Source: an uncultured Acetobacteraceae bacterium (GTDB taxonomy: Bacteria; Pseudomonadota; Alphaproteobacteria; Acetobacterales; Acetobacteraceae). Taken from it: a DNA stretch of 64,000 nucleotides. Location: positions 24,246 through 88,245 of the forward strand of contig CAIRCM010000087.1 of the NCBI GenBank assembly GCA_903877125.1. Direction: 5' to 3'. Both the position numbers and the translations under genes were made by a program. The notes below the pieces were generated by a model. That model searched no databases. It was not told where the DNA came from and worked only from the letters and a program-made list of their open reading frames with translations. This document shows, piece after piece, positions 26,110 through 34,883 of this stretch. Every line of letters begins with the position of its first letter. Positions within the stretch are counted from its first letter, which is position 1.

Positions 26110-28179
26110 ATGAGCGTTATCTTGGTTCGTCCTGGACGAGCGATGGCAATGGGCGGCGCGGGTGTCGCACTTTGGCAACCGTTGGCGGCCTCGGCTGTTG
26201 AACCTCAGCCGGGAGCGGCCGCACTTAACGCCATCGCCGGACTGACCGCATGGTGGGATGCCGGAACACCTGTTGGGTTCCATGGTTCCACGGGCTCCGC
26301 AGTAGCCGGTTGGAACCAGTCGGTGAGTTCGGTTAGCGATCTTTCCGGTATGGGCAACGCGCTTACCGCATTCTCCTTCGCAACGCCAAGCGGGCCTCCG
26401 GTTGGTACACCGCGGCTTTCAGGTCTGTTGGGGGGACTTGGACGGTTCGCCACGGGGTCGAGCAATCTGACACCCGGCCTGGACCCGGATATTGGATTTC
26501 AAGCATCAGCCTCGGTCGTGAACAGCAGCGGCGCTTGGACGCTGTACCTCGTGTGGTCCCGTCCAAATTGGCGGCAAGGGTCGGTGCATGACGGCAGCCC
26601 CATCACCCTGTTGTCGATCGGCGGTATCCCTGTGCTACAGGCAGACAGTCTTGGGGGCAGCAATCGTCTCGTTCTCTTTCCAGGAGCGGGCCAAACCGTT
26701 CTTACCGCGACGTTAACCCGCCGTCACACCCATTCGGTCCTATTACAAACTCAGTCTGGTGGACCTATGACAGTTTGGCTCGACGGAATGCAGGTCGCGA
26801 GCGTCAGTCCGCATTTTCCGAATAGTACGGCTCCGGTGCTGTTCCTTCACGATGGGACCCTGTTGGGTGCCGCTCAGTGTTGGTTCCATGAGGCCGCCTG
26901 CTGGTCACGCGCATTGTCGCCAACCGAGATTGGGCAGGTGCATTCCTATGCAAACAGATGGTATCGCGGCAACCGCCGCAGTATATTGTTGCTGATCGAC
27001 GGACAATCCAACTCGATAAATTATGCGCTCAATGACGGTGCTGCCACGCTGCTGGCTCAAGGCGTAGCATGGCACACTGGCGCTCTGTCATATGGGGTCG
27101 TCGCATCGACCGGAAGCGCAACCAGTTACACGATGCAAAGCGGTCATGGCATCTATGCCGTCACGAATGGGAACTATCCCGGCAGCTTCCTCCAAAACCC
27201 GCTGGACGGTTCGGATCCCGCGACCTGGAACCTGGGTGCGGACGGGACAGCCGTGCAGCAGGCGATCTCCTCGCTCGCGTCCTATGATGCCTCGGATATT
27301 TGCGCCATCGTTTGGCCATGGAACGAGACGGACAGTCTTCGAAATTACACGGAACTCCAGACGTTCACCGCCGCTGCAGCGCGATTCTTGAGCCTCGAAC
27401 GCGGGATGCTGAACGTGCAGGCCGCCAAACTGCCTTTGATCTGGTGGAATGCCATACCCTACGGGGGCGCTGGCGGGATGCAGATGCACCGGGCCGCGGT
27501 TGCAACCCTGGCCGCTTCTGCCTCTCAGAATGTAGTCATTGGCAACTGGCAAACCTCTGACAGCAACGCGCGCGGTTCTTCCTGGAACCCAGCCACCGCC
27601 ACCGCGACCGGCGGCGACAGCGCGCATCGTGATAGCCTCGACAACCAGCGGTTCGCCCGACTGGCGGCGCCGTTGGTGGCGCGAGCCCTGATCACGGCAG
27701 GCACGGGCGATTCGATTTCTGCCATTCCCTCAGGGCTACCTACGTTGGGAGGGCCACGGATCGTTCATGCTTATCGGCAGTCGAATACATCCATCGTCGT
27801 CACAATTCAGCATGATGTTGGCACCGACCTGATCGTTCCGTTGCAAGCCGTGAATGGCGTTGGCTTCGCGGTCATGGACGGTGGGTCCGCAGCGTCCCCT
27901 GGCAATGTCATCGCGGCCACCGCCTGCGCTCGGATCGATGCGACCCATCTGGTCCTGACGCTGGCCACCCCGATCACAAGCAGTTCGGCCCAATGCGGCC
28001 TCTATTACCCTTACGGCGGCATGACCATCGGTCGAGGGAACGCCGTCACGGACAACTATGCAACCTGCGCTGCGCCGCAGAATTGGGACATCGCGGCCGA
28101 CCTAGGAACAGCCTGGAGTATCAATTACCCACTTGCCGCGACGTTCAATCCCATCCCGCTAAGCGATACGCCGCAATAA
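26110..28179 (+). CDS. Phage adhesin with LamG-like and SGNH-hydrolase-like domains
   Basis: 689 aa. Residues about 39-280 look like a concanavalin/LamG fold (AIAGLTAWWDAG, AWTLYLVWSRPN, MTVWLDGMQVA). Residues about 290-535 look like an SGNH/sialate-esterase domain: the block I nucleophile motif DGQSNS (297-302), a WNET segment (404-407) and a late D503-x2-H506. Such enzymes de-esterify host glycans, so this is plausibly a receptor-modifying tailspike. About 150 C-terminal residues form a beta domain. The stop is 6 bases from the converging cupin gene; this is the last phage gene. Confidence 0.7.
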   Translation: MSVILVRPGRAMAMGGAGVALWQPLAASAVEPQPGAAALNAIAGLTAWWDAGTPVGFHGSTGSAVAGWNQSVSSVSDLSGMGNALTAFSFATPSGPPVGTPRLSGLLGGLGRFATGSSNLTPGLDPDIGFQASASVVNSSGAWTLYLVWSRPNWRQGSVHDGSPITLLSIGGIPVLQADSLGGSNRLVLFPGAGQTVLTATLTRRHTHSVLLQTQSGGPMTVWLDGMQVASVSPHFPNSTAPVLFLHDGTLLGAAQCWFHEAACWSRALSPTEIGQVHSYANRWYRGNRRSILLLIDGQSNSINYALNDGAATLLAQGVAWHTGALSYGVVASTGSATSYTMQSGHGIYAVTNGNYPGSFLQNPLDGSDPATWNLGADGTAVQQAISSLASYDASDICAIVWPWNETDSLRNYTELQTFTAAAARFLSLERGMLNVQAAKLPLIWWNAIPYGGAGGMQMHRAAVATLAASASQNVVIGNWQTSDSNARGSSWNPATATATGGDSAHRDSLDNQRFARLAAPLVARALITAGTGDSISAIPSGLPTLGGPRIVHAYRQSNTSIVVTIQHDVGTDLIVPLQAVNGVGFAVMDGGSAASPGNVIAATACARIDATHLVLTLATPITSSSAQCGLYYPYGGMTIGRGNAVTDNYATCAAPQNWDIAADLGTAWSINYPLAATFNPIPLSDTPQ

Positions 28180-28185
28180 TGTGGG

Positions 28186-28536
28186 CTATTCGATGGGAAC
28201 AAAGATGGAGTGCCGCATTTTCCCACCGATCGACTGCGAAAGATGACCCTTGCCGCGAACGTCCTCAACCAGGATGACCTCGCCAGCACCTATTTCGCGG
28301 GCCTCCCCGTCGCTCGCGGTGATTTTTACCCCGCCATCGAGGTTGATGATGTATTGCCTCCGAGGCGCGGGATGCCAACTCAGGTCGTAGTCGCCGCCGG
28401 TTTCACGGAAAATGATCCCGGTTGCCGGCAGTCGTTCCGACAATTTGCTGCCGTTCCGTTCCTGGACCCATTCAACCTCGATGTCGCGCCAGTGGGTTTC
28501 TCCAGCGTCATCGACGTAGATATTGTGTATACGCAT
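28186..28536 (-). CDS. Cupin-domain protein, copy 2
   Basis: 116 aa from ATG 28536 (an upstream in-frame start would run into the neighbouring gene). A single cupin barrel is suggested by WHPAPRRQYIINLDGGVKI and GAGEVILVEDVRGKGHLSQS. Only one His lies in each motif and the usual second His/Glu set is incomplete, so metal binding is uncertain. It is a tandem paralogue of the gene 13 bases upstream and closes a likely operon with a hydratase and CoA-transferase. Substrate unknown. Confidence 0.72.
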   Translation of the reverse strand: MRIHNIYVDDAGETHWRDIEVEWVQERNGSKLSERLPATGIIFRETGGDYDLSWHPAPRRQYIINLDGGVKITASDGEAREIGAGEVILVEDVRGKGHLSQSIGGKMRHSIFVPIE

Positions 28537-28549
28537 ATCCGTAGTTCCC

Positions 28550-28906
28550 TCATTCCAGCGGTAGGAAAATCGAGTGCCGCATTTGGTTGTTGACCGATTT
28601 CGATAAATGCCCCTGGCCGGTAACATCCTCAACCAGAATGACCTCCCCGGCACCGATCACCCGAGCCTCGCCATCGCTGGCGGTTAGCTCGACGCCAGCG
28701 TCGAGGTTGACGATATACTGACGGCGAGGCGCGGGATGCCAAGGGCGATCGTGCTCCGCCTGGGTTTGCCGGAAAATAATACCGAAACCCTTTTGCAGAA
28801 CCGAGGTTTTTCCCTCAGGTCCTTCCTGTGCCCAGTCCACAGTGATGTCGCGCCAATGCGATGCACCGTCGGCATCGCAGTACAGGTTATGAATATGTAA
28901 CCCCAT
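28550..28906 (-). CDS. Cupin-domain protein, copy 1
   Basis: 118 aa (MGLHIHNLYCDADGASHWRD...), with the same plan as copy 2: HWRDI near the start, WHPAPRRQYIVNLDAGVEL in the middle and MRHSIFLPLE at the end. The two copies are very similar along their whole length, pointing to a tandem duplication. The gene lies 11 bases after the hydratase gene on the same strand. It may bind or process a pathway intermediate; no catalytic role is visible. Confidence 0.72.
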   Translation of the reverse strand: MGLHIHNLYCDADGASHWRDITVDWAQEGPEGKTSVLQKGFGIIFRQTQAEHDRPWHPAPRRQYIVNLDAGVELTASDGEARVIGAGEVILVEDVTGQGHLSKSVNNQMRHSIFLPLE

Positions 28907-28917
28907 CGATCGATCCT

Positions 28918-29694
28918 CTATTTGTTCTGCCAGTTTGGTCTACGCTTTTCCGCGAAGGCCTTAGGTCCTTCGATATAGTCCTGGCTTTCGATATTCTCCT
29001 GCTGTGCCGGGTAGACTGTCCTCATGGCTGTCTCGAGTTTCTGCTCGTCCAGCCCCATATAGGATGCCTGTTTCGACGCGCGGACGGCCTTGGGCGAACA
29101 TTCCAGTATCATTGCCGCCCAACGCTTTGCTGCTTCCAATGCTTGGCCTTCCGGCACAACCTCCGTAACGAACCCCAATTCATAACCTTCCCGAGCGGGC
29201 ACCCGCCTGCCAGTCAGAATCATGCCCATCGCCTTTTTGATGGGTATGGTACGTGGGAGGCGATGCACACCGCCGCCCCCAGCGATCAGCCCGACCCTAG
29301 GCTCCGGCAACGCGAAGACCGCATTCTCGGCCGCGACGATGATGTCGCAGGCGAGAGCGGTTTCGAACCCCCCTCCCATAGCGACGCCGTTCACCGCGGC
29401 AATCATTGGCTTGTATAAATCGAACCGATGACAAATCCCGGCAAACCCGCGCGGCCCATTGGGCCGTCGTTTGCCGGCGGCCTGGACCTTCAGGTCGTTC
29501 CCGGCGGAGAACGCCCGTCCGCCGGCGCCGGTGATAATCCCCACCCATAAATCGTCGCGAACCGCGAACTCATCCCACACTGCCGCCAGTTCGTCATTTG
29601 CGTCAGCGTGCAATGCGTTCAACACCTCTGGCCGATTCAGCGTGACGATGCGTAGCCGCCCCTCGTCCTGTACCGTGCAGAATTCGGTCTTCAT
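28918..29694 (-). CDS. Enoyl-CoA hydratase/isomerase family protein
   Basis: 258 aa crotonase. The oxyanion-hole regions are visible: FSAGNDLKV (about 60-70) and NGVAMGGGFETALACDIIVA (about 105-125), followed by PEPRVGLIAGGGGVHRLPR with the usual Glu position. It hydrates or isomerises an enoyl-CoA in the cytoplasm. The start overlaps the CoA-transferase stop by 4 bases (ATGA), so an acid activated by the transferase is likely its substrate. The closest look is to CaiD-type enzymes; the true substrate is not evident. Confidence 0.88.
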   Translation of the reverse strand: MKTEFCTVQDEGRLRIVTLNRPEVLNALHADANDELAAVWDEFAVRDDLWVGIITGAGGRAFSAGNDLKVQAAGKRRPNGPRGFAGICHRFDLYKPMIAAVNGVAMGGGFETALACDIIVAAENAVFALPEPRVGLIAGGGGVHRLPRTIPIKKAMGMILTGRRVPAREGYELGFVTEVVPEGQALEAAKRWAAMILECSPKAVRASKQASYMGLDEQKLETAMRTVYPAQQENIESQDYIEGPKAFAEKRRPNWQNK

Positions 29695-30917
29695 CCCGCA
29701 ATGACCTTCTCGGATTTCAGCGAGGCGATGGCAGCGCTATCCATTTTGAGCCAGTCGGCCAGGACGTCGCTCGAATGTTGTCCCAAGGTCGGTGCCGGTC
29801 CGACCACCGGCGGGGTCCCACCAAATCGCACGGGCCAGCCGCTCATGACGTAATCACCATTGACCGGGTGCTTCATCGTCTGCCTGATCTTGCGTTCTTG
29901 GAACGTCTGGTCGTCTGCCAGTTCACGCGTATCCAGGACCGCGCCCGATGGGATGGTGGCCCCGCTCACCAATTGCATGGCCGTGTGCTTATCGTGAGTA
30001 CGAGTCCATTCGGCGACAATCGCATCGACTTCCTCCCGCCGCTCTGTCCGCGCGGCCGGCGTGGCGTATCGTGCGTCCCCGATAAGATCATCCCGTCCCA
30101 TCACCTTCAGAAGGCGCGTCCAATGTTCGGGGTTGGCGGCGGACGTGTAGATATAGACATAGTCGTTCGGCCCGCCGCCCTTACACGGATACACCCCGAT
30201 CGGAGGGTTGCCGCCGCCGACGGTCTTCGACCCTGCGCGCGGAGCGGGCTGCCCGTCGGTACGTTCCATGTACGCAAATGCGTTGCGAATATAATGCAGG
30301 ATCGAATCCTGCATCGCCAATTGCAGATGCTCACCATGCCCGGTCCGCTTACGGCGGATGTAGGCGCCAAGAATCGAGATCGCCATCAGCATACCGGTGC
30401 CCGTGTCGCCGATCGTCGCACCCGGCTTGCACGGCGGGCCGTCTTCCTCACCGGTAATGGACATCAGGCCGCCGCAGGCTTGCGCGATCATATCGAACGC
30501 AAGCCCTTTTTCGAACGGGCTGCCCGTCCCAAACCCTTTGATCTGGCAGAAGATAATGGACGGATTGATCGCCTTCACAACGTCGTAGCCCAGCCCAAGG
30601 CGCTCAATTGCACCGGGGGCGAAATTCTCGATCATCACATCGGCCTGTTTGACCAGGCTTTTGACGATCTCCAGGCCGCGTGGATCCTTCAAATTGACCG
30701 CGGCCGAGCGCTTGTTGGAGTTGTACTGAAGAAAGTAATTGGCGTCGCGATCGCCGCTGGTGCGGCCAGAGGATCGGCCCGGGTCGCCGAGCCCTGGGTT
30801 CTCGACCTTCACAACATCCGCGCCAAGCCAGGCAAGGGCCTCCGTGCAGGACGGGCCGGCCTCGAACTGGGTCAGGTCGAGGATTTTTAGGCCGGCAAGG
30901 CAATTCTCTCCACTCAT
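29691..30917 (-). CDS. Class III (CaiB/Frc) CoA-transferase
   Basis: 408 aa from ATG 30917, chosen over an in-frame ATG 33 bases earlier because GAGGGAA precedes it. The family start is clear (GLKILDLTQFEAGPSCTEAL, LGADVVKVENPG), as are NSNKRSAAVNLKDPRG and the catalytic-Asp segment IGDTGTGMLMAISIL. It moves CoA between carboxylic acids through an aspartyl-CoA intermediate. It probably activates the substrate for the overlapping hydratase gene. The substrate cannot be read from sequence. Confidence 0.88.
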   Translation of the reverse strand: MSGENCLAGLKILDLTQFEAGPSCTEALAWLGADVVKVENPGLGDPGRSSGRTSGDRDANYFLQYNSNKRSAAVNLKDPRGLEIVKSLVKQADVMIENFAPGAIERLGLGYDVVKAINPSIIFCQIKGFGTGSPFEKGLAFDMIAQACGGLMSITGEEDGPPCKPGATIGDTGTGMLMAISILGAYIRRKRTGHGEHLQLAMQDSILHYIRNAFAYMERTDGQPAPRAGSKTVGGGNPPIGVYPCKGGGPNDYVYIYTSAANPEHWTRLLKVMGRDDLIGDARYATPAARTERREEVDAIVAEWTRTHDKHTAMQLVSGATIPSGAVLDTRELADDQTFQERKIRQTMKHPVNGDYVMSGWPVRFGGTPPVVGPAPTLGQHSSDVLADWLKMDSAAIASLKSEKVIAG

Positions 30918-31064
30918 GGCTTGGGTTCCCTCTCTTCGTGCGTTAGGCACAGCTTAGGCATGACTCCGCGTGCGCGGCAATTGCGAAGCCGCCGGTTCCG
31001 CGGGCGGGTTTGCCGGGCAGCGAACCCTGATAATATGGGGCCAATCATCTGGAGGAATCAGACC

Positions 31065-32267
31065 ATGGCACGCATCCCACTCCGTCACGGCGCGTTCTTG
31101 CCGCCGTTTCATCCGATGGACGAGAATCCCTCAGCCTGTATCGACCGCGATCTGGAACTGATGCAGTGGCTCGATAAGCTCGGCTTCCACGAAGCATGGA
31201 TAGGAGAGCATCATTCCGCGGGTTGGGAATTGATCAGTTCACCCGAGCTGTTTATCGCCGTCGCTGCCGAACGGACGAAATCCATCAAATTCGGGACCGG
31301 CGTGATCTCGCTGCCTTACCACAACCCGCTGATGGTCGCGAACCGCATCATTCAGCTCGATCATCACACCCGTGGGCGGGTGATGTTCGGCGCCGGGCCT
31401 GGCCTGCTGGCGTCCGACGCCCTGATGATGGGGATCGACCCCGATACCCAACGGGATCGCATGGCGGAAGCGCTTGATCTGATCCTGCGCCTGTTCAAGG
31501 GAGAGACGGTTACCGAAAAGACCGACTGGTATAATTTCGTCGGCGCCCGCGCGCACATCCTGCCGTACACCAAACCCTATCCGGAAGTGGCGGTGGTCAG
31601 CTCGGTTACCCCGTCCGGGGGGCGTCTGGCCGGTAAGTACGACCTGGCCATGATCTGTGTCGCGGCAACGAACCCGTTCGGCTTTGACGCCCTGGGCGCC
31701 AACTGGAAGATCGCGAACGACATTGCAGCCGAACATGGCCGTCAGATGGATCCCGCCCGCCTGCGTCTCGTCGGACCGATGCACATCGCGGAAACCCGCG
31801 CCAAGGCGATGAAAAACGTGAAATTCGGGTTTGAGCGCTACCTCGGCTATCTGAACAACAATCAGTTGCGCTTTAATGTACCGGCCGGCCACGACCCCGC
31901 GGAATGGTTTATCGAGAACAAATTCGGCGTCATCGGCACCCCGGACGATGCCATTGCTCTGATCGAACGCTTGTACGCCAAGCAAGGCGATTTCGGCGTG
32001 TTTCTGCAACAGGTGCACAATTGGGCCGACTTCGAGGAAACCAAGCGGTCCTACGAGTTGTATCAGCGCTACGTCATGCCGCATTTCTCAGGCGATAACG
32101 GCCCGCGCCGGGAATCCTTTGACTGGTGCACCGATCATCGCGATATTCTGTCGGAAAAACGCGCTTCCGCCGCGCGGTTGATGTTCGATAAGCACGAAGC
32201 CGAGCAAAAAGCCAAGGCAGAGTCTGTGGAAATCTCCCGCCCGCAGCTCGGGAAGGAAGCATGGTAG
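31065..32267 (+). CDS. LLM-class flavin-dependent monooxygenase
   Basis: 400 aa from ATG 31065 with GGAGG at 31051-31055. Luciferase-like TIM barrel features: AWIGEHHSAGWE near residue 45, a central GRVMFGAGPGLL and RDRMAEALDLI. The C-terminal 70 residues (FSGDNGPRRESFDW) match limonene 1,2-monooxygenase-type members. It would use FMNH2 from a separate reductase, none of which is nearby. It diverges from the CoA-transferase operon across 147 bases that must hold both promoters, so a joint catabolic pathway is likely. Confidence 0.85.
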   Translation: MARIPLRHGAFLPPFHPMDENPSACIDRDLELMQWLDKLGFHEAWIGEHHSAGWELISSPELFIAVAAERTKSIKFGTGVISLPYHNPLMVANRIIQLDHHTRGRVMFGAGPGLLASDALMMGIDPDTQRDRMAEALDLILRLFKGETVTEKTDWYNFVGARAHILPYTKPYPEVAVVSSVTPSGGRLAGKYDLAMICVAATNPFGFDALGANWKIANDIAAEHGRQMDPARLRLVGPMHIAETRAKAMKNVKFGFERYLGYLNNNQLRFNVPAGHDPAEWFIENKFGVIGTPDDAIALIERLYAKQGDFGVFLQQVHNWADFEETKRSYELYQRYVMPHFSGDNGPRRESFDWCTDHRDILSEKRASAARLMFDKHEAEQKAKAESVEISRPQLGKEAW

Positions 32268-32274
32268 TCAGCGT

Positions 32275-33849
32275 TTAATCGAACGCAGCCGCCATCAGCG
32301 CTTTGGTGTATTCCTCTCGCGGCGCGGCGACGATCGTCGCCGTGCTGCCTTCTTCGACGATCCGGCCGCTGCGGAGTACGATCACGCGATGCGCCAACGC
32401 CCTGACCACCTTTAGGTCATGGCTGATGAACAGATAGGCCAGACCATGGCGATCCTGCAGATTTCGCAGGAGTTCGACGATTTGCGCCTGCACGGTCATA
32501 TCGAGCGCGCTGGTCGGCTCGTCGAGCACAACGAACCGTGGCTTCAAAATCATTGCTCGGGCGATGGCGATCCGCTGCCGCTGACCACCACTGAATTCGT
32601 GCGGATACCGATCGGCGCTATCCCCGGGCAACCCGACTTCGGTAAGTGCTTCGGCGACCCGCTCCATCCTGACGGCACGCGACAGCGTCGGTTCGTGAAT
32701 CGTCAGCCCCTCCGCGACGATGTCCCCGACGGGGAGGCGCGGCGACAGGCTGCCATAAGGATCCTGAAACACGATTTGCATCCGTGCCCGCATATCGCGC
32801 ATGGCACGCTTGCCCAGCAACCCGATATCCCGACCGAGATAGGCCACGCGCCCGGTCGCATGTTCCAGCCGCAGCGTTGCCAATGCGAGGGTGGTCTTGC
32901 CCGACCCCGACTCCCCGACCAGCCCGACCGTTTCGCCTTCACGCACCGTGAACGACACGCCATCGACGGCTACCACATTCCCGACAACACGCCGTAAGAT
33001 GCCACGCCGAATAGGGAAATAGACCTTTATATCGTCGGCTATGACGACTGGGGCGGCGTTCGTGGGCACTGCGGCTGGCGCACCTTTGGGCACCGACGCC
33101 AGCAACAAACGCGTGTAGGGGTGCGTCGGCGCCCCCAGCACGTCGGCGACATGTCCGGCTTCGACGATCTCGCCGTCCTTCATCACAGCGACGCGATCGG
33201 CGAACCGCCGCACCAGCGCCAGATCGTGCGAAATCAACAGCAATGCCAAGCCGCGTTGCTTTTTCAGGTCTGCCAACAGATGCAGAATCTGGGCTTGAAT
33301 GGTGACGTCGAGCGCCGTTGTCGGCTCATCCGCGATCAGCAGGGCAGGGTCGTTCGCGAGTGCCATGGCGATCATAACCCGCTGCCGTTGACCGCCGGAA
33401 AGCTGATGCGGGAACGCGTCCAACCGGGACGCCGCATCCGCGAAACCGGCTAGGGTCAGCGCGTCGATGACCCGAGCCCGCACCTCGTGGCTGGGAAGCG
33501 GGCGATGCAAGGTGACCGCCTCGCCGATCTGTTTACCGATGCGATGTAGCGGGTTCAGGCTGGTCATCGGTTCCTGAAAGATGATCCCGGCCAATCCCCC
33601 CCGAAGATCGTGCAGCGTTTTCTCATCCGCCCCGATCACCGCCTTTCCGTCCAGGGTCACCCGGCCCGTGGGGTTCGTGCCGCCAGTGGGGAGCAACTGC
33701 AGCAGCGACAAGGCGGTCAGTGATTTGCCGGACCCGGATTCACCGACGAGCGCCAGGGTCTCGCCGCGATCCAGGGTAAAGGAGACATCGCGCACGACTT
33801 GCTTGGTCCCGAAGGCGACCGAGAGGTTCCGCACATCGACCAAACTCAC
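32275..33849 (-). CDS. yejF: Peptide ABC transporter, double ATPase subunit
   Basis: 524 aa from GTG 33849, whose GTGA overlaps the stop of yejE; upstream in-frame codons lie within yejE. Two ABC domains in tandem: first Walker A GESGSGKS with signature LSGGQRQRV and ALLIADEPTTALD, second GESGSGKT with FSGGQRQRI and FVVLDEPTSALD. It energises the YejABEF importer, which in enteric bacteria takes up microcin C and other peptides. Both domains look catalytically complete. Last gene of the unit. Confidence 0.93.
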   Translation of the reverse strand: MSLVDVRNLSVAFGTKQVVRDVSFTLDRGETLALVGESGSGKSLTALSLLQLLPTGGTNPTGRVTLDGKAVIGADEKTLHDLRGGLAGIIFQEPMTSLNPLHRIGKQIGEAVTLHRPLPSHEVRARVIDALTLAGFADAASRLDAFPHQLSGGQRQRVMIAMALANDPALLIADEPTTALDVTIQAQILHLLADLKKQRGLALLLISHDLALVRRFADRVAVMKDGEIVEAGHVADVLGAPTHPYTRLLLASVPKGAPAAVPTNAAPVVIADDIKVYFPIRRGILRRVVGNVVAVDGVSFTVREGETVGLVGESGSGKTTLALATLRLEHATGRVAYLGRDIGLLGKRAMRDMRARMQIVFQDPYGSLSPRLPVGDIVAEGLTIHEPTLSRAVRMERVAEALTEVGLPGDSADRYPHEFSGGQRQRIAIARAMILKPRFVVLDEPTSALDMTVQAQIVELLRNLQDRHGLAYLFISHDLKVVRALAHRVIVLRSGRIVEEGSTATIVAAPREEYTKALMAAAFD

Positions 33850-34883
33850 GACGGTGCTCCTGGCAGCCGGCGTGGGTCGAATGCGTCGCGCACCGCCTCT
33901 CCGATGAAAATCAACAACATCAGAACACCGCCGAGAACGAAAAACGCGGTGAACCCAAGCCAGGGCGCCGTCAGATTGCTCTTGCCTTGTGCCACGAGTT
34001 CTCCAAGCGAAGGCGAACCCGGCGGCAGGCCAAACCCCAGAAAATCCAGGGTCGACAATAAGGTTACTGAACCCGAGAGGGTGAAGGGCAAATAGGTCAG
34101 GGTGGCGACCATCGCATTCGGTAGAATATGACGCCACATCACGATGACGTCCGACACGCCCAGCGCTTTCGCGGCTCGCACATAATCGAGATTGCGGCCA
34201 CGCAGAAACTCTGCCCGGACAACGCCGGTGAGGCTCATCCACCGGAACAACAGCAGGAAAATCAACAGGACCCAGAATCCCGGCGTGATGATGCTGCCGA
34301 GGATGATCAGCAGGTACAACTCCGGCATGCCGCTCCAGACCTCGATAAATCGCTGGAACAAGAGGTCGGTCATCCCGCCGTAGTAGCCCTGAACCGCACC
34401 GGCGATGACGCCGACGGCCGAGGATACCACCGTGAGCGTGAAGCCGAACAAAACCGAAAGCCTGAATCCGTAGATGACCCGTGCCAGGACGTCACGGGCC
34501 TGATCGTCCGTCCCCAGCCAGTTTCGCCAGCTCGGTGGCGCGGGCGATGGCACGTTCAAATCCTTGACCGAGGTGGCGTAGCTGAACGGTACCAGCGGCC
34601 AGACCATCCATCCCTTCGCCTCGATCGTTTTGCGCAGTTCCGGATCCGTGTAGTCGGCCTCCGTGGGGAGAAAATCGGCGCCGAAGGCGTCTTCGCTGTA
34701 ATCCTGTAATACCGGCACATACCAGTGCCCATCGAACCGAACCAGCAAGGGGCGGTCGTTGGCGATAAATTCCGCGAACAGTGAGAGACCGAACAGCACC
34801 GCGAATATCCACAGCGACCAGAAACCACGTTTGTTGGCGCGAAAGATCGCAATCCGGCGGCGTGTGACGGGGCTGAGAGTCAA
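33846..34883 (-). CDS. yejE: Peptide ABC transporter permease YejE
   Basis: 345 aa. Typical OppC-type permease: one N-terminal membrane segment (about 17-40), a large periplasmic stretch, then five segments with the EAA loop (VRAAKALGVSDVIVMWRHILPN). The DDQARDVLARVIYGFRLS motif is characteristic of YejE. It overlaps both neighbouring genes by 4 bases and forms a heterodimer channel with YejB. Confidence 0.93.
   Translation of the reverse strand: MTLSPVTRRRIAIFRANKRGFWSLWIFAVLFGLSLFAEFIANDRPLLVRFDGHWYVPVLQDYSEDAFGADFLPTEADYTDPELRKTIEAKGWMVWPLVPFSYATSVKDLNVPSPAPPSWRNWLGTDDQARDVLARVIYGFRLSVLFGFTLTVVSSAVGVIAGAVQGYYGGMTDLLFQRFIEVWSGMPELYLLIILGSIITPGFWVLLIFLLLFRWMSLTGVVRAEFLRGRNLDYVRAAKALGVSDVIVMWRHILPNAMVATLTYLPFTLSGSVTLLSTLDFLGFGLPPGSPSLGELVAQGKSNLTAPWLGFTAFFVLGGVLMLLIFIGEAVRDAFDPRRLPGAPS

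Larger units (their letters stand above)
4410..28179 (+). mobile_element. Contractile-tailed (P2-like order) prophage or GTA-like structural cluster, apparently defective
   Basis: About 24 kb of co-directional genes encode packaging, head, neck, contractile tail, baseplate and fibres. The tail order follows P2: FI/FII, E/E', T, U, X, D, V, W, J, I, H. I see no integrase, excisionase, repressor, replication, holin, endolysin or prohead protease, and only a doubtful small terminase. Portal, sheath and gpJ homologues carry frameshifts. The bases look less GC-rich at third codon positions than in flanking genes. The right edge lies 6 bp from the convergent cupin gene. I could not find flanking direct repeats (att sites). 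A domesticated gene-transfer-agent-like element or a decaying prophage both fit. Confidence 0.85.

Noticed and set aside
29775..30890. 371-aa plus-strand frame
   Set aside because: Antisense of the CoA-transferase; His/Arg-rich and without motif.
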